Shown here in pieces: positions 7,993 to 19,200 of a DNA stretch of 28,931 nt. Below the pieces are notes generated by a model. The model was not told the origin of the DNA, searched no databases, and saw only the letters and a list, made by a program, of their open reading frames with translations. Source of the DNA: Anaerolineae bacterium (GTDB taxonomy: Bacteria > Chloroflexota > Anaerolineae > JADYZS01); assembly GCA_020853075.1 (NCBI GenBank), contig JADYZS010000424.1:1-28931 (forward strand). Direction: 5' to 3'. Each line of letters opens with the position of its first letter. The stretch's first letter is position 1. Made by a program: the position numbers and the translations under genes.

Positions 7993-8067
7993 TTAACCGC
8001 AGAGAGCGCGGAAAACGCAGAGGTAGAAAAACGTTTCTCTATGCTCTCCGCGACCTCTGCGGTAAAA
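7993..8067. repeat. AACCGCAGAG-type palindromic repeat, copy 1
   Basis: The left arm starts TTAACCGCAGAGAGCGCGG and includes AACGCAGAGG; the right arm reads CTCTCCGCGACCTCTGCGGT. They pair imperfectly over about 25 bases. It begins one base beyond the TAA of the gene ending at 8069. A second copy lies at 26130-26187. This kind of sequence is a common dispersed intergenic repeat. Confidence 0.75.
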
Positions 8068-8068
8068 C

Positions 8069-9097
8069 TTAACTGAGCGGGAGAGGGAGGGAGATGGCCT
8101 GGCCGCGTTGGGCCGAGAGAAGGCCGGCTTCCAGAATCTCCTGGGCATCCCGTCCCACCGTTGGCGAACACAATCCTTCTATTGGGCGGCCATCGGCGAT
8201 GCGAGAAAGGAAATACTCTGTCGCGTTGCGTTCATCCGCCCCCAGTTCTGGCACAGGCACTTCCTGGCCGTCCGGGTGCTGGCGGTCGGCTAGGAGGAGC
8301 CTCTTCCGCTCCACCACCAGCGTCCCTTCACTGCCGTAGATAGTCGGCACATAGGAGGTGAGGTGCCCGATCTGCGTCCAGGAGGCCATGGTGACGCTGA
8401 TGGCGTGGGGATACTCCATGAGGAGGACGGCGTTGTCGTCCACCGTCATGTACTCTTTGACCAGGCGACCGGCCACGCCCGTCACGCGGCTCGGCAGGCC
8501 CAGCAGGTATGCTGCCAGGGCTGCCCCGTAGCAGCAATAGTCCATCAGGGCCCCCGCGCCGTTGAGTTTTGGGTCGTAGAGCCAGTTGTAGAAATAGGTG
8601 GAGCAGCCGACCTCTTTAGGGCCGGCATGGGCAGAGCGATAGTGGGTCTGGTAGATGCGCCCAATCTCTCCCCGTTGGGCCAGGGTCATGGCATGGGCAA
8701 AGGCCGCGCCCCAGGCGGTGGGCCAGTTGACCATCAGTTGCACCCCCGCGGTGCGCGCCGCCGCGAGCATCTGGTTGGCCTGGGCCAGCGTGGCCGACAT
8801 AGGCTTTTCGGTCAGCACGTGGAGACCGCGCGCGGCGGCCTGTGCCGCCAGGGCCGCGCCAGTGGCATTGTCGGCGAAGATGTAAACGGCATCCAAATCA
8901 TCGCGGGCCAGAAGTTCATCGTAAGTGGCATAGACCTGTGGGCACTGGTATTCCTGCTGCACCTTCTCCAGCAGAGGTGGGTTCGGATCGGCGGCGGCAA
9001 CCAATTCGCCGCGCTCGGAATTAACGAGCGCGCGCAGGTTACCCCACAGGTGGTCGTGGCTCATGCCCAGAATCCCGACGCGGAGTTTCTTTGACAT
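8069..9097 (-). CDS. Gfo/Idh/MocA-family NAD(P)-dependent oxidoreductase
   Basis: A 342-residue oxidoreductase of usual length. Rossmann fold at the N-terminus (LRVGILGMSHDHLWGNL, with a variant G-x-G-x2-H loop), AAADPN after strand 2, and the canonical catalytic motif LTEKPMS near residue 92. The C-terminal domain has the substrate-site region NGAGALMDYCCYGAALAAYLLG. Likely acts on a sugar or polyol; not more specific from sequence. ATG 9097 is chosen because GGGAGG lies seven bases upstream; the TTG at 9112 falls inside or before that ribosome binding site. First gene of a likely two-gene unit with the paralogous oxidoreductase downstream; the two are only distantly alike. Confidence 0.91.
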   Translation of the reverse strand: MSKKLRVGILGMSHDHLWGNLRALVNSERGELVAAADPNPPLLEKVQQEYQCPQVYATYDELLARDDLDAVYIFADNATGAALAAQAAARGLHVLTEKPMSATLAQANQMLAAARTAGVQLMVNWPTAWGAAFAHAMTLAQRGEIGRIYQTHYRSAHAGPKEVGCSTYFYNWLYDPKLNGAGALMDYCCYGAALAAYLLGLPSRVTGVAGRLVKEYMTVDDNAVLLMEYPHAISVTMASWTQIGHLTSYVPTIYGSEGTLVVERKRLLLADRQHPDGQEVPVPELGADERNATEYFLSRIADGRPIEGLCSPTVGRDAQEILEAGLLSAQRGQAISLPLPLS

Positions 9098-9142
9098 GGC
9101 GATGCCTCCCAAGTGAGAGATAGGCGCGGGCTTGCCCGGTGC

Positions 9143-9172
9143 AGTATATCACGGGGGGGAACTCATGCGCAA
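9143..9172 (-). promoter_or_regulatory. Candidate promoter for the oxidoreductase pair
   Basis: Minus strand TTGCGC (9172-9167), 18-base spacer containing a run of seven C, and TATACT (9148-9143). About 38 bases lie between the predicted start site and ATG 9097. The -10 is good, the -35 only partly matches. Confidence 0.5.
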
Positions 9173-9181
9173 ACGGCGTCT

Positions 9182-9362
9182 AAAAACCCTAAGAACCTAT
9201 CCTAAAAATACGGGAGTCTGATTTCCGGTCAGCGGATAGGTAGCAGATTAGCGGATAATCTTGTCTTAGACGGTCGTTATCTGCTAATCGGCTACGCCGA
9301 AGGCATCCGCTGACGCCCATTTGCTCTCCTCCCATGATTTTTCGGGTAGGCACTTAGGGTTT
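9182..9362. repeat. Long imperfect palindrome, MITE-like
   Basis: Outer arms: AAACCCTAAGAACCTATCC at the left (from about 9184) pairs with the complement of GGGTAGGCACTTAGGGTTT at the right (to 9362). Inner arms: GTCAGCGGAT...AGCAGATTAGCGGATAA (9228-9258) pairs with TTATCTGCTAATCGGCTACG...ATCCGCTGAC (9277-9314). The whole 181 bases can fold into one long hairpin. No coding potential. It sits 2 bases beyond the stop of the cyclase gene. No second copy seen in this window. Confidence 0.7.
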
Positions 9363-9364
9363 CA

Positions 9365-12300
9365 TCACGTCCGCGCGGGCGCGCTCTCAAAGTGTCCTGG
9401 CTGAGACGGGCGCGAGGGGTTAGAGAGGACTTTTAGTTCAGCATCCACCAGGTCCATGGCCAGGCGCGCACCGAGGCTGCGGAAGATGTCCCAGGCGCGC
9501 AAGAGAATATCCAACGCCTGGGCGTCGTTCTTCCTGGCATGTTCCACGCGGGCCACTTCCACGTAGGTCTGCCCCAGTTCAAAGCGGCTGTCAAGGGTTT
9601 TGAAGAGGGATACTGCCTCGTTTAAATGCTCGGTAGCGGCTTTCACGTCGCCCTGGCGCAGAGATGCCGCGCCGAGGAGTCGTAGCGCGCGCCCGCGCGC
9701 CGCGGCCCTCGGCCCCAATTGCTCCGTGGTCAGCAACGCCTGCCGGCCGCGTTCGGCAGCCTTCTGCAGCTCCTTCTGCCCCAAATAGGCCTCGCCGTTC
9801 AAGAAAAGAATGTCGGCCAGGTCTTCCGCCGATTTGACGGTTTCCGCGAGGGGGATCGTCGCTTCTGCGTAGGCGAGCACCCCCTGCCACTCCTTGCGCC
9901 ACAAGCCCAGATTCGCCAGGTTCTTATGCGCTTTTACGATGAGGGAAGGGCTGTTAATACGTTGGGCAATCTCCAGGCCCCTTTCCAGATGCTCTTTAGC
10001 CTGATCCAGATCGCCTTTGTGGGTGTAGATGGCGCCGGCATTGAGATGAGCGATAGCCTGCCCGCGCGTATCCCCTGTGCGCCGGTGTATCTCCAACGCC
10101 TGCAGGTGGTATTCAACCGCCTCGTTCCAATAACCTTGCAGTTCCATGAGCGTACCGATATTGGTGTAGGAGCCCGCCATGCCCTGCATATCCCCTAGTT
10201 TTTCTCGTAGGGCCAGGCTCTGTTGCGCATAAGAGGCGGCTACAGCCCATTCGCCGCGATTAAAAGCCAGCCAACTCCGCCGGTTGTAGATGGAGGCGAT
10301 TTCTTCCAGGTGTTGGCTGTTGCGTACCAGGTTCAGCGCGGCCTGCAGCCATTCTTCCGCGGTATCCCACTGGCCGCGCTGCATATAAACCCAACCCCAA
10401 TCGCTATAGACTCGCGCCTGTTCCACGCGCGCTCCGGGCGTATCCACGCTGCAAAGGGTTTCCATGGCGGCTGCGAGCCAGGCCATCCCCTCATCTTGAT
10501 CGCCTTCGCCCGATAGGTAGGTATGGCTTATCTTGCGTTGCAGGGCGGCGACCCCTTCCGGAGCCCATTCCTCGCTGCTGGCGGTCAGCCAGCGCAAGGC
10601 CGTCCGGTAGCGATCCCGCGCGACCTCGTGATCGCCCAGGAACATGAGGACGTCGCCGAGGCCGCTGAAGGCGGCAGCCTGTCGCTCAGGCGTTACGTCG
10701 GGGAGGCTGAGGAGAAGAGGTTCCGCCTGTTCGTAGAGTTGCCGGGCGCGGGCGTTGGCGAAGTTCTTGGCGGCATGTTGCGCTGCTAAGAGAGCATAGT
10801 GCAACGCCTTCTCGCGCGCCGGACTGAGGAGGTAATGCTGGGCCAGTTCGTCCAGGTGTTCCTCTAACCGGCCAGCGTAGAGCCGTTCAATGGCTTCTGC
10901 CACCTGTTGATGCAAAGCCTCGCGGCGGCGATGGAGGAGGCTGTGATAGACCGCGTCCTGGGTGATGGCGTGCCGGAAGATATACTCTCGTTCCGGCGAT
11001 TCTCGCTGCACCCGCAGGAAGTCTAAAGCGACCAGTTCACGCAGTTGCGATTGCCAGGCGTCGGCCTCGCTGGCCGGATCCAAGACGGCAGCCAGCAGTT
11101 TTTCCGGTATCCAATAGCCGATGACCGAGGCCGTTTGCAAGATGTAACGCAAATCCTCCTGTAGCCGGTCAAAACGAGCCATGATGAGGCCCTGCAAAGT
11201 CGGTGGCACGGCCAGCGCCGCCAGGTCTGCCTCCGGTTTTAATTGCCAGCCCGACCCATTAGCCCGGTGAAGAACTCCCTGGTCAATCAGCATCCGCAGC
11301 ATCTCTTCCAGGTAGAAGGGGTTTCCCTCGGCGCGGGCCAGCATTGCCTGGCGGAACTCGGCGGGCAGATCGGGTGCAACGACCAGGGCTTTCAGCAAGG
11401 TCTCGGTATCGGCAGCCGACAGTTCTTCCAACCGCACGTGCAGATAGCGATCCGGCACCTTCGCACGGGCAACGGGGCCAAGTTTAGCGGATGCATCGCC
11501 GTGCAGGGGGCGCGAGGTAGCGATCAGCACGAGGGGGGCCTGCTGCACCGCATCCACCAGAAAAGTGAGGAGGTCCAGGGTCAATTCATCAGCCCAGTGG
11601 AGATCGTCAAGGGCTACGATGAGCGGTTGGGTCTTTGCTTCGGCTACTAACAGGTCGCGCACGGCCAGAAACGTGCGGCTTTGTAACTGGGCCGGGTTAA
11701 GCATTTGCAACCACTCTCGCTCCGACTCCGGCACAGGGAGGCCTAACAGGTTTCCCAGCGGGGCCAGTTTTTCTCCGGCCAGGTCAGGGGCCAGAGCCTC
11801 CAGTCGCGCGCGCAGACGTTCCCAGGCCACATCTTCCGTTTGGCCTGTCCCAAGTTCCAGGTAGTTCTTCAGGATTTCAATGAAAGGAAAGTAGTTGATG
11901 TTACTTGTGTGAGCCAGGCAGGTGCCATGCAAGATGCGAACTTGGTGCCCCACGCGTTCCCACAATTCCGCCAGGAGGCGCGACTTGCCGATGCCGGCCT
12001 CGCCGCTGATGATAACGACCTGACCGTAGCCGTCCTTGACTAGACGCTCTACCGCGGCTTCCAGGCGGGCGAGTTCCACGTTACGCCCGATGAGAGGAGC
12101 CCGCAACCCCGGCACACCGCGCACGTGCCCGCGATGGCTGCGCGGCCCCATTGCCTCAAACGCGCTCACTTCGCCGGGGAAACCTTTCAGGATAATGGGG
12201 GGAAGGGAACGGTAGTCAAATAAGAGAGCGGTGGGCTGATAGACGGCCTGGCTAATGAGGATGGTGCCGGGAGAGGCAGCCTTCTGCAACCTTGCAGCCA

Positions 12301-12976
12301 GGTTCACCGTGTCGCCAATGACGGTATATTCCATGCGCAGGTCGGAGCCGACCTTGCCCGCGATGACCGGGCCGCCGTGTAGCCCGATGCGTAGGCCGAT
12401 GGTGGGCCGCCGTTGCCTGCGCAATTCTACGTTGAGGGTGCGCAGCGCGTTTTGCATTCCCAGTGCAGCCAACACCGCGCGTTCTGCGTCGTTCTCGTGG
12501 GCAAGCGGTGCGCCAAAGAGGGCCATCAGCCCGTCGCCAGTGAACTTGTCCACGATGCCCTCGTAGCGATAGACTTGCTCTACCAGCAGTTCCAGGCAGC
12601 GGTTGACGAGGTTATAAACCTCTTCTGGATCCAGGTTACCGGCGAGGGTGGTAAAATCGCTCACGTCGGCGAAGAGAACCGTGACCTCGCGCCGTTCGCC
12701 CTCGCTGCGCAGCCCGGCGCGCACCATCTTCACTGCCAACGAAGAGGGCATAGGGGGGGCAGCCGGACGGACGCCAGCGGCAGAGGGGGACTGTTTGCCC
12801 GTCAGGGCGGTACCGCACTGGCCGCAATAGCGGAAGCCTGCCGGGTTCGCCGCACCACAAACGAGACACTTGCTCTCGGTCGGTTGGGGTTTAGCACCAA
12901 CCGCCGCGCCACAATGGCTGCAAAAGCGCGCCTGGTCCGGATTCGCCGTGCCACAAACCGAGCAGGAAACAGACAT
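9365..12976 (-). CDS. Zinc-ribbon / class III adenylate cyclase / AAA ATPase / TPR protein
   Basis: A 1203-residue multidomain signalling protein. Two zinc ribbons (Cys5/8/19/22 and Cys37/40/51/54) precede a class III nucleotidyl cyclase domain (about 95-275). Its metal-binding aspartates are Asp104 (FADVSDFT) and Asp148; Lys144 of DKFTGDG and the Asp of YTVIGDTVNLAARL are the adenine-selecting pair, so ATP is the expected substrate and the site looks complete. Next is an AAA/STAND ATPase with Walker A GEAGIGKSRLL (Lys331) and a Walker B-like LIVALDDLHWAD. From about 650 to 1190 are TPR repeats, several reading like GDTRGQAIAHLNAGAIYTHK. No membrane helix: cytoplasmic. The start has only a weak GGGG ribosome binding site. 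It is likely a cAMP-producing sensor or regulator with TPR input; the ligand is unknown. Confidence 0.93.
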   Translation of the reverse strand: MSVSCSVCGTANPDQARFCSHCGAAVGAKPQPTESKCLVCGAANPAGFRYCGQCGTALTGKQSPSAAGVRPAAPPMPSSLAVKMVRAGLRSEGERREVTVLFADVSDFTTLAGNLDPEEVYNLVNRCLELLVEQVYRYEGIVDKFTGDGLMALFGAPLAHENDAERAVLAALGMQNALRTLNVELRRQRRPTIGLRIGLHGGPVIAGKVGSDLRMEYTVIGDTVNLAARLQKAASPGTILISQAVYQPTALLFDYRSLPPIILKGFPGEVSAFEAMGPRSHRGHVRGVPGLRAPLIGRNVELARLEAAVERLVKDGYGQVVIISGEAGIGKSRLLAELWERVGHQVRILHGTCLAHTSNINYFPFIEILKNYLELGTGQTEDVAWERLRARLEALAPDLAGEKLAPLGNLLGLPVPESEREWLQMLNPAQLQSRTFLAVRDLLVAEAKTQPLIVALDDLHWADELTLDLLTFLVDAVQQAPLVLIATSRPLHGDASAKLGPVARAKVPDRYLHVRLEELSAADTETLLKALVVAPDLPAEFRQAMLARAEGNPFYLEEMLRMLIDQGVLHRANGSGWQLKPEADLAALAVPPTLQGLIMARFDRLQEDLRYILQTASVIGYWIPEKLLAAVLDPASEADAWQSQLRELVALDFLRVQRESPEREYIFRHAITQDAVYHSLLHRRREALHQQVAEAIERLYAGRLEEHLDELAQHYLLSPAREKALHYALLAAQHAAKNFANARARQLYEQAEPLLLSLPDVTPERQAAAFSGLGDVLMFLGDHEVARDRYRTALRWLTASSEEWAPEGVAALQRKISHTYLSGEGDQDEGMAWLAAAMETLCSVDTPGARVEQARVYSDWGWVYMQRGQWDTAEEWLQAALNLVRNSQHLEEIASIYNRRSWLAFNRGEWAVAASYAQQSLALREKLGDMQGMAGSYTNIGTLMELQGYWNEAVEYHLQALEIHRRTGDTRGQAIAHLNAGAIYTHKGDLDQAKEHLERGLEIAQRINSPSLIVKAHKNLANLGLWRKEWQGVLAYAEATIPLAETVKSAEDLADILFLNGEAYLGQKELQKAAERGRQALLTTEQLGPRAAARGRALRLLGAASLRQGDVKAATEHLNEAVSLFKTLDSRFELGQTYVEVARVEHARKNDAQALDILLRAWDIFRSLGARLAMDLVDAELKVLSNPSRPSQPGHFESAPART

Positions 12977-13092
12977 GGTAATTGGCCCCAGTGAAAGCGA
13001 AATGACAGCACGCTGGCGACATGAGCGCGTGCCGTCGTCCTCTCCCTGTTATTCTATCATCGGCTAACCAGAGCATCTTGTACAGCGGCCTG

Positions 13093-13121
13093 ATTATAAT
13101 GCAAGTCACTGCCAATGACAA
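13093..13121 (-). promoter_or_regulatory. Sigma70-type promoter of the adenylate cyclase gene
   Basis: Minus strand TTGTCA (13121-13116), exactly 17 bases, then TATAAT (13098-13093). Predicted start near 13086, giving an untranslated leader of about 110 bases before ATG 12976. Match is 11 of 12 consensus positions. Confidence 0.72.
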
Positions 13122-13156
13122 TAATGGAAACACCGTTCCTGCGAAGACGTTGCAGG

Positions 13157-13192
13157 TAAAAACAAGCCCCTGCCTGGGGCCAGACAGGGGCA
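13157..13192 (-). terminator. Rho-independent terminator after the macroglobulin gene
   Basis: Minus strand stem GCCCCTGTCTG / CAGGCAGGGGC (13191-13181 and 13176-13166, one G-T pair) with a 4-base loop, followed by TTGTTTTT. It lies about 50 bases beyond the stop at 13243 and separates that gene from the cyclase promoter. Confidence 0.75.
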
Positions 13193-13200
13193 GGAAAGAT

Positions 13201-13231
13201 TTGTAGAGACGACCGCAGGGTCGTCTCTACA
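13201..13231. repeat. GTAGAGACGACC hairpin repeat, copy 1
   Basis: TTGTAGAGACGACC and GGTCGTCTCTACA form a near-perfect stem around a short GCA-type loop. It lies 11 bases beyond the macroglobulin stop codon. The same arms with a different loop occur at 19401-19428. Confidence 0.8.
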
Positions 13232-13242
13232 CTGCCGATAGG

Positions 13243-16200
13243 TTATTGCCCGGAGATGACGAATCGCCCGCCATCGCTGCGGCCAAAGACCTCCGGGAAG
13301 TACATTTGCATCGCCGTCGTCGGCATCACCAGGTACTCGCCCGGCAGGCTGGCTCGCATCAGATAGGTGTATTGGTAGGTTCCGCGCGGGAGGAAAGTAG
13401 CGAAGAGCGCCACTTTCTCGTCGCGTAGGTCGGTGTGGCTGGGGAGCCAGGCATCCCACATCCAGGCCTTCGGCTCCTCTATCACCTCCCCTTCCTTCAT
13501 CCGCCGGATCTCTTCCTCCGTCGGTAGGGTGCGCGTGGTGCGGAGGCTCGTATCCACCGCCTCCGCGCCCGCCGGGAGCGGGTCTTCTAGCAGAAGATAG
13601 GTCAAGTCCGTCGGCGCGACGATGGTGAGTTTCACGCGGATGACGTCGCCGACGCGCGCCTCACGGATCGGTTTATCGGGTGCGTCGTTCAGCACGTACT
13701 CGCGGCTGACCACAATGCCGCGGTTGAGCGCCTTTACCTGGTCCACGGGCTGGAAGACGCGCAGGTGCGCGGTGTAGTAGAGCCGTCCTTCGCCGGTCTG
13801 TCCGCTCGCCGCGGGGAGGCGTTCCAACACGAGGCCGTTGGCCTGATCCCGCAGAAGGCCCGCCACCGCCGCCTTGAGCACCATCGGGTCATTCAGGCTC
13901 TCCGCGTTGGCCGTGCCCTGGCCCATGGCCTGACCGTTCAGCGTGACACGCCAGGAGTAGTCGGCTTTCAGTTCGCCGCTGGCGACCATCCAGTTGGTCA
14001 GGGCGATGATGCTCCACAAGGTTTCCTGGGTTGTTTCCCAGTGACCGTCGCCGTTGCGGACGTACATCAGCCAGCGCACCGCCTGGGTCGCCATTACATC
14101 GTTGGGCCGCAACCGCACCAGCGCATCCAGCACGAGTGCCGTGGTGCGGACGTCGGTGTTCATCGTCCAGTAGTCCACCCACTTCTCTTCCCAGTGCGCG
14201 CCTGTGGCGCTGACGACAGCCTTGCCGGTCAGGTCGTCCAGCAGCGTATCTATGCGCTTGCGGTCAGCCTTATCCCACAGGCCCAAGGCCTGCGCCAGAT
14301 GCGCCTTGCCGTAGTGCCCTAACCGCTCGCGTGCATCAAAGAGAACGACCGCCCGGCTCAGTTCGTTGCGCCCCGCCTCGGCCAGCACGTACAGGATGAA
14401 GGCTTGCTGGTTGGCCTCAAAGTTGGCCTTGAAGTCGGCAGGGGCCTTGAGTTGGCGGGTCAGGTAGTCCAGAGCGTTGTCCATCACCTGCTTATCCACC
14501 TGGAAGCCACCCTGCTGCGCTTTCGCCAGGCCGAAGACGACGTAGGCCGTGAGCCAGGGGGTGCTGGCCTCGCTGTCCCACCAACCCCAGCCGCCATCGG
14601 GATTCTGGCGCAGGTAGAGGCGTTGCAGACCCTCCTGCAGGAGCGGCGGCAGTGTCCGCTCCAGTTCAGCCCGCCGTGGCCCGGCGACATCGCCCGCATC
14701 GCGCAGGGCCAGGAAGGTGACGATGTTCGGCAGGAAACTGGAGAGAATCTGCTCTGTACACTCGTAGGGGAAGTTCTCCAGGTAGGTGAACCCATCGCGG
14801 ATGCCCGCGGCCAAAGATGGGTCCACCCGCACCGTCAGGTCGCCCCGCGTGGGGTCCAGCGCGGGCGGCAGGTAGATGATTTCCAGCCGCTGCGGGTCGG
14901 AGGCGCTGACCTCGCCAGCGGTGGCGGTGGTGTCAGCGGTGGAGTAGCGATAGACGGGCAACCGCAGTTCCACCGCGTCCTTTAGCGTGCCGCCGTCGGC
15001 GGTGAAGAGAAGGGTCGCCTGCAACGCGCCCTGGCCGACCGTCGCCGTCCAGGTGGCTTTATATGTTCCGCGCGCGGGCACACTGACCTTCTGCGTGGCG
15101 TCCCCGCTCAACGACACTTCCTGTGAGGCCAACCCGACGCCCACTTCCAAAGCCTGGTCAGTGTTGTTCTGCACGATGGCCGACAACTCGGCCTTGTCAC
15201 CTTCCACGAAGAAGCGCGGAATCACGGGACGTACCAGAAGATCCTGGGTGGCAACGATGTCCACCTTCGCCTCGCCCACTTCTGTATCCGTCGTGAGCCC
15301 CTTCGCGCTCATGCGCCAGGTCGTCAGGTTGTCGGGGAGGCGCACACTCACCTGGGCCTTCCCCTCGGCATCGGTCGTGACCGTCGCGTTCCAGTAGGCG
15401 GTGTCGGGGAACTCGCTGCGCACGAAGGGCGCGCTCTCCGGCCCGCCACCGCCGCCGCCCTTACCGCCTTCTGTTAATTGCTGGTTCAGCCTGTCCAACG
15501 AGACGGCGAGCCCGACAGAGGTCACAACGCCGACTCCGCGCCGCCGGTAGAAGTGGTCTAGCAAGGTCTGCTGCTGAACGTCGGTCAGGCTGAGGAGCGC
15601 TTTATCCACCAGCGCCAGCGACAGTTCGGCGGCAACGCCCTTGCCGGTGTAGTCCTTCGCCTCCACGGTGTAGTTGACGGTCTGGCGCGGGCCTACTTTG
15701 GTCTCGCTCGGCGTCAGCGTGACCGTCAATTCCTTCTGTGCTGTGGAGACGGACAGTTCCACGTAGCCGAGTTTGAAGGATGGCGATGGGTTCGTCGCGT
15801 CCATCCCCTTGACCAGCACCACCGAGACGAAGACGTTGGGTGCGAACTCGGGCGGAATCGGGATGGAGAGGGTCTCGCTGTTGCCTGCCAGCGTGACGAG
15901 CCTATGGCTGACGATGTGCCCGCGTTCTATGGTCAGGAGTGCCTGCACCTGGCCCTGGTAAGGCGAGGGGACGAGGACTTTCGCCGTGTCGCCCACGTTG
16001 TACGAACTCTTATCGGCGACGAGGCGGATACGGTCGTTGTTCTCTTGTCGCCAGGGTACGTACTCTTCGGTTTTACCGCTAACCCATACGAAGGTGAGGC
16101 TCCGTATCTCGTTGCCGCGCCCGTCGCGGCCCGTCGCCAGGATAGCATACGCGCCGCCTTTCTCCGGTGTGAAGGTGAAGACGCCGCGGCCCTGGGCATC

Positions 16201-19200
16201 GGTCGTCACCGTCTTGGTCACGACCGGCGTATCCTTTGGTTTGCTCACCCAGTAGAACTCGCCGTTGTCTGCCTTCTCCTGGACGTTGAACCATTCGCGC
16301 TGGCTGGCGACGATGGTTACGGTGATGTTGGGGACAAGGTTGCCCTTCGTATCCACCGTCACCACATCCACCGTTTGCTCCTGGCCTATCGGGCCGACGT
16401 ACTGGCGGGGCGACTGGCCGATGTAGAACTCGCCCAGGTGGACGATAGCGGTGGTGCGGCCTGATACCTCCTGGTTATTCAGATCGGTGACGCTGAACTC
16501 AATGGTATAGCGTTGGCTCAGTTTGCGTTTGGCCACGCTGGCGGGCACACGCGCAGTAAAGCGGCCTTCCTCGTCGGTGGTGCCGGTGCCACTGGCGATG
16601 AACTCGCCAAAGCGCTGGCGCGGACGGAAGTCGGAATAGTCCCAATCGGTGAAGTCGTAGTAACGGCGCTCTTCGTTCGGCCCGATAGCGGGCTCCCAGA
16701 AGAAGATGTAGTCGTCACTCATGAGGGTCCACCGCACCTGCGCACCCTTCACCGGCCCGCCGAAGAAGTAAGTCCCCTGCACGCTGGCCTCTACCGTGTC
16801 GCCCTGGATGTACTCCGGGCGGTCGGTCTGCACGGCCAACTCGTACTCCGGTTTGCGATACTCGGCCACCTGGAAGCCGGTGCCAAAAGATTGTTCGGGG
16901 GGCTGGCTGGTGGGTGTGGAAACCATCGCCATGAGGCTGTAGTAGCCCAGGCTCGTTTCCTCGGCCAACTGGAACTGGCCGTTGATCGTGCCGAAAGCGC
17001 TGAGGGCTACGGTCTCGCGATAGACTTCTTTGCCCTGGTCGGTCATGACCGTGATGGTCACCGGGGTGCCGGCGGGGAGGAGGGCGTAGCGCGCGTCGTC
17101 GTCGCTGCGTAGGATCCCTTTCCAATAGACGATCTGGCCGGGGCGGTAGAGGGGCCGGTCAGTGTAGAAGTAGCCAGTGTACTGGTTCTGGTAAGGCTCA
17201 GCCATGATGTTGAATTCCCAGGTGCTGATGCCCGATGTCCAGCGGTTCGTGACCACCGCGAAGGTATCGCCCTGGCCCACGAAGGCCACGAGGAGTCGCC
17301 AGGGGTCGGTGCGGTCATACGAAGCGCGGAAGACGCCATCCGCGCCAGTGGTGCTCTGAGCCAGGACGCCGCCCTTCTCGTTCAGGAGGCGGACCGGCAG
17401 GTTGGCTACGGGCTGGCCCGATTTCAGGTCGGTAGCCCAGACCATCGCCTCGGTCATAGTATGCTTGAGGGTCAGGTTGAGTTTAGAGACAATGAGGATG
17501 CGGCGCTGGTAGGTAGATTCTTTGCTCTGCCCTCTGGCGGGAAGTATCTCCGGCGCGGCTGCCTGCACGTAGTAGATGCCCGGCGGCAGGGCCTCTTCGT
17601 CCTCGTCCTTGAGGGGCAGGTTCAGAGTGCCGGTCTTGTTGCGCACCTCGCTGACGGGCAAATCCCACTGGCGTATCAAATCCGCCTCTTTGCCAGTATA
17701 TTGCTGCCACGCCTGCCAGTTCTCAGGGCCGCTCACCCGGATGAAATCGGCCTCGGACATGCGGTAGAGGCCAATGCTCACACGGGAAACGTTGCGGTGG
17801 CCGATGAAGAGCACGGTTTCCGTGTAGGCGTTGTAGGTCCCTGCGACGTCGCCGCCGAACACCTGCAAGAAGGGCGGGAGGTCGCCGGTCCGAAAGCGAA
17901 CCGTCACCGGCCTCTGCAAGCGGTTGCCGTAGGTATCGCCGATTTGCGTGCCCAACGTGACCGTGTAAGCCGTCGCGGGCTCCTTGTCCCAGCCGACGAA
18001 GAGGCGGTTCTCGTAGGGAGACCAATAGGTATAGACTGCCGTCGGCTTGGGTAATACGGTGATGCTGTCGGTGATGACCGTGCCGGGGTCAATGGCGCTG
18101 GCGAAGAAGACCTCCAGGCCGCCATAGGGGTCCGTTCCTCTTGCGCCGTCGGCAGGGTTAGTGCGGACGACCTCCGGTAGCGAGACGGTGCGGAAAGTCC
18201 AGGCCATCTCCTCGCGCAACGTCCCCTCGCCGCTGGCGGGCCGCGCGTCCTTGGCGACCTTCGCCTGATAGCGGGTGTTGAAGGCCAGCCGCTGGGAGGG
18301 AGCGAAATTAAAGGCGCGGCTGTCGTCAGTCCAGCGGAAGGTGCCGGGCACGGCGGGGTTCAGAGAGAAGGCCGCCTCGGTGCTGGGCCGGTCCATCGGC
18401 TGGCTGAAGGTGACGGTGATGGTCGTCGTGGGCGGAATCTGCGGCCCCTGCGGGATGGCCTCCGTCACGAGAGGGTCAGCCGTGCGGAAGGTGAAGGTGA
18501 AATCTTGTTGCAGGAGGCTGCCTGTGGTGTCTTGCAGGCCCGCAGCTACCGTGCCGGTATAGGTGGTGGACGCGGCGAAGGCGATGTCGGGCTTGAACTG
18601 ATAGACGCTGGTGTTGAGCCATTGCCCTTTGCCTGCGACGGGCTGCTGGAATCTGAGGGGTTGGGGGAGGCCCGCCTGCTGTTCGGTGCTGACCAGCGGC
18701 ACGACGGGACGGTTGAAAACGATGGTCACTGTGCCATCTACGCCCACGTCCTGGGCGCCGGCTGTCGGCTGCGTGCCGACGACTTCCAGGAGGCCGACGG
18801 TGTTGAAGCGGAAGAAGAAGGGCGATCTCATCGCCAGGCCGAAGCGGCTGCGCGCCTCAGGGCCGACGGTCACCTCGTAACGCGCGGCGCGCGCCAGCGG
18901 TTGCGACGGTGTGAAGACGAGACGGTTTTGCTCCACCGCGACCTTGCCCTCAACGGGCGGGTCTATGGCGAAGGCTTTGGCCGTGGCATCGGCCTCCATC
19001 GGCTGGTCAAAGGTGACGACGATGGGTGCGGTGGGGGCCTGCTCTTCGCCACGCTCCGGGCGCACGGCCACGACGGTCGGCGGCACGGGCGGCAGCGGCG
19101 TCTGCGTGGGCGCGGGAATCGTGGGGATAGCGGTGGCCGTCGGCGGCACGCGCGAGGGCGTCGCCGTCGCTTGTGCGGGTGGGCGCGTCGGCCCTGGCCC

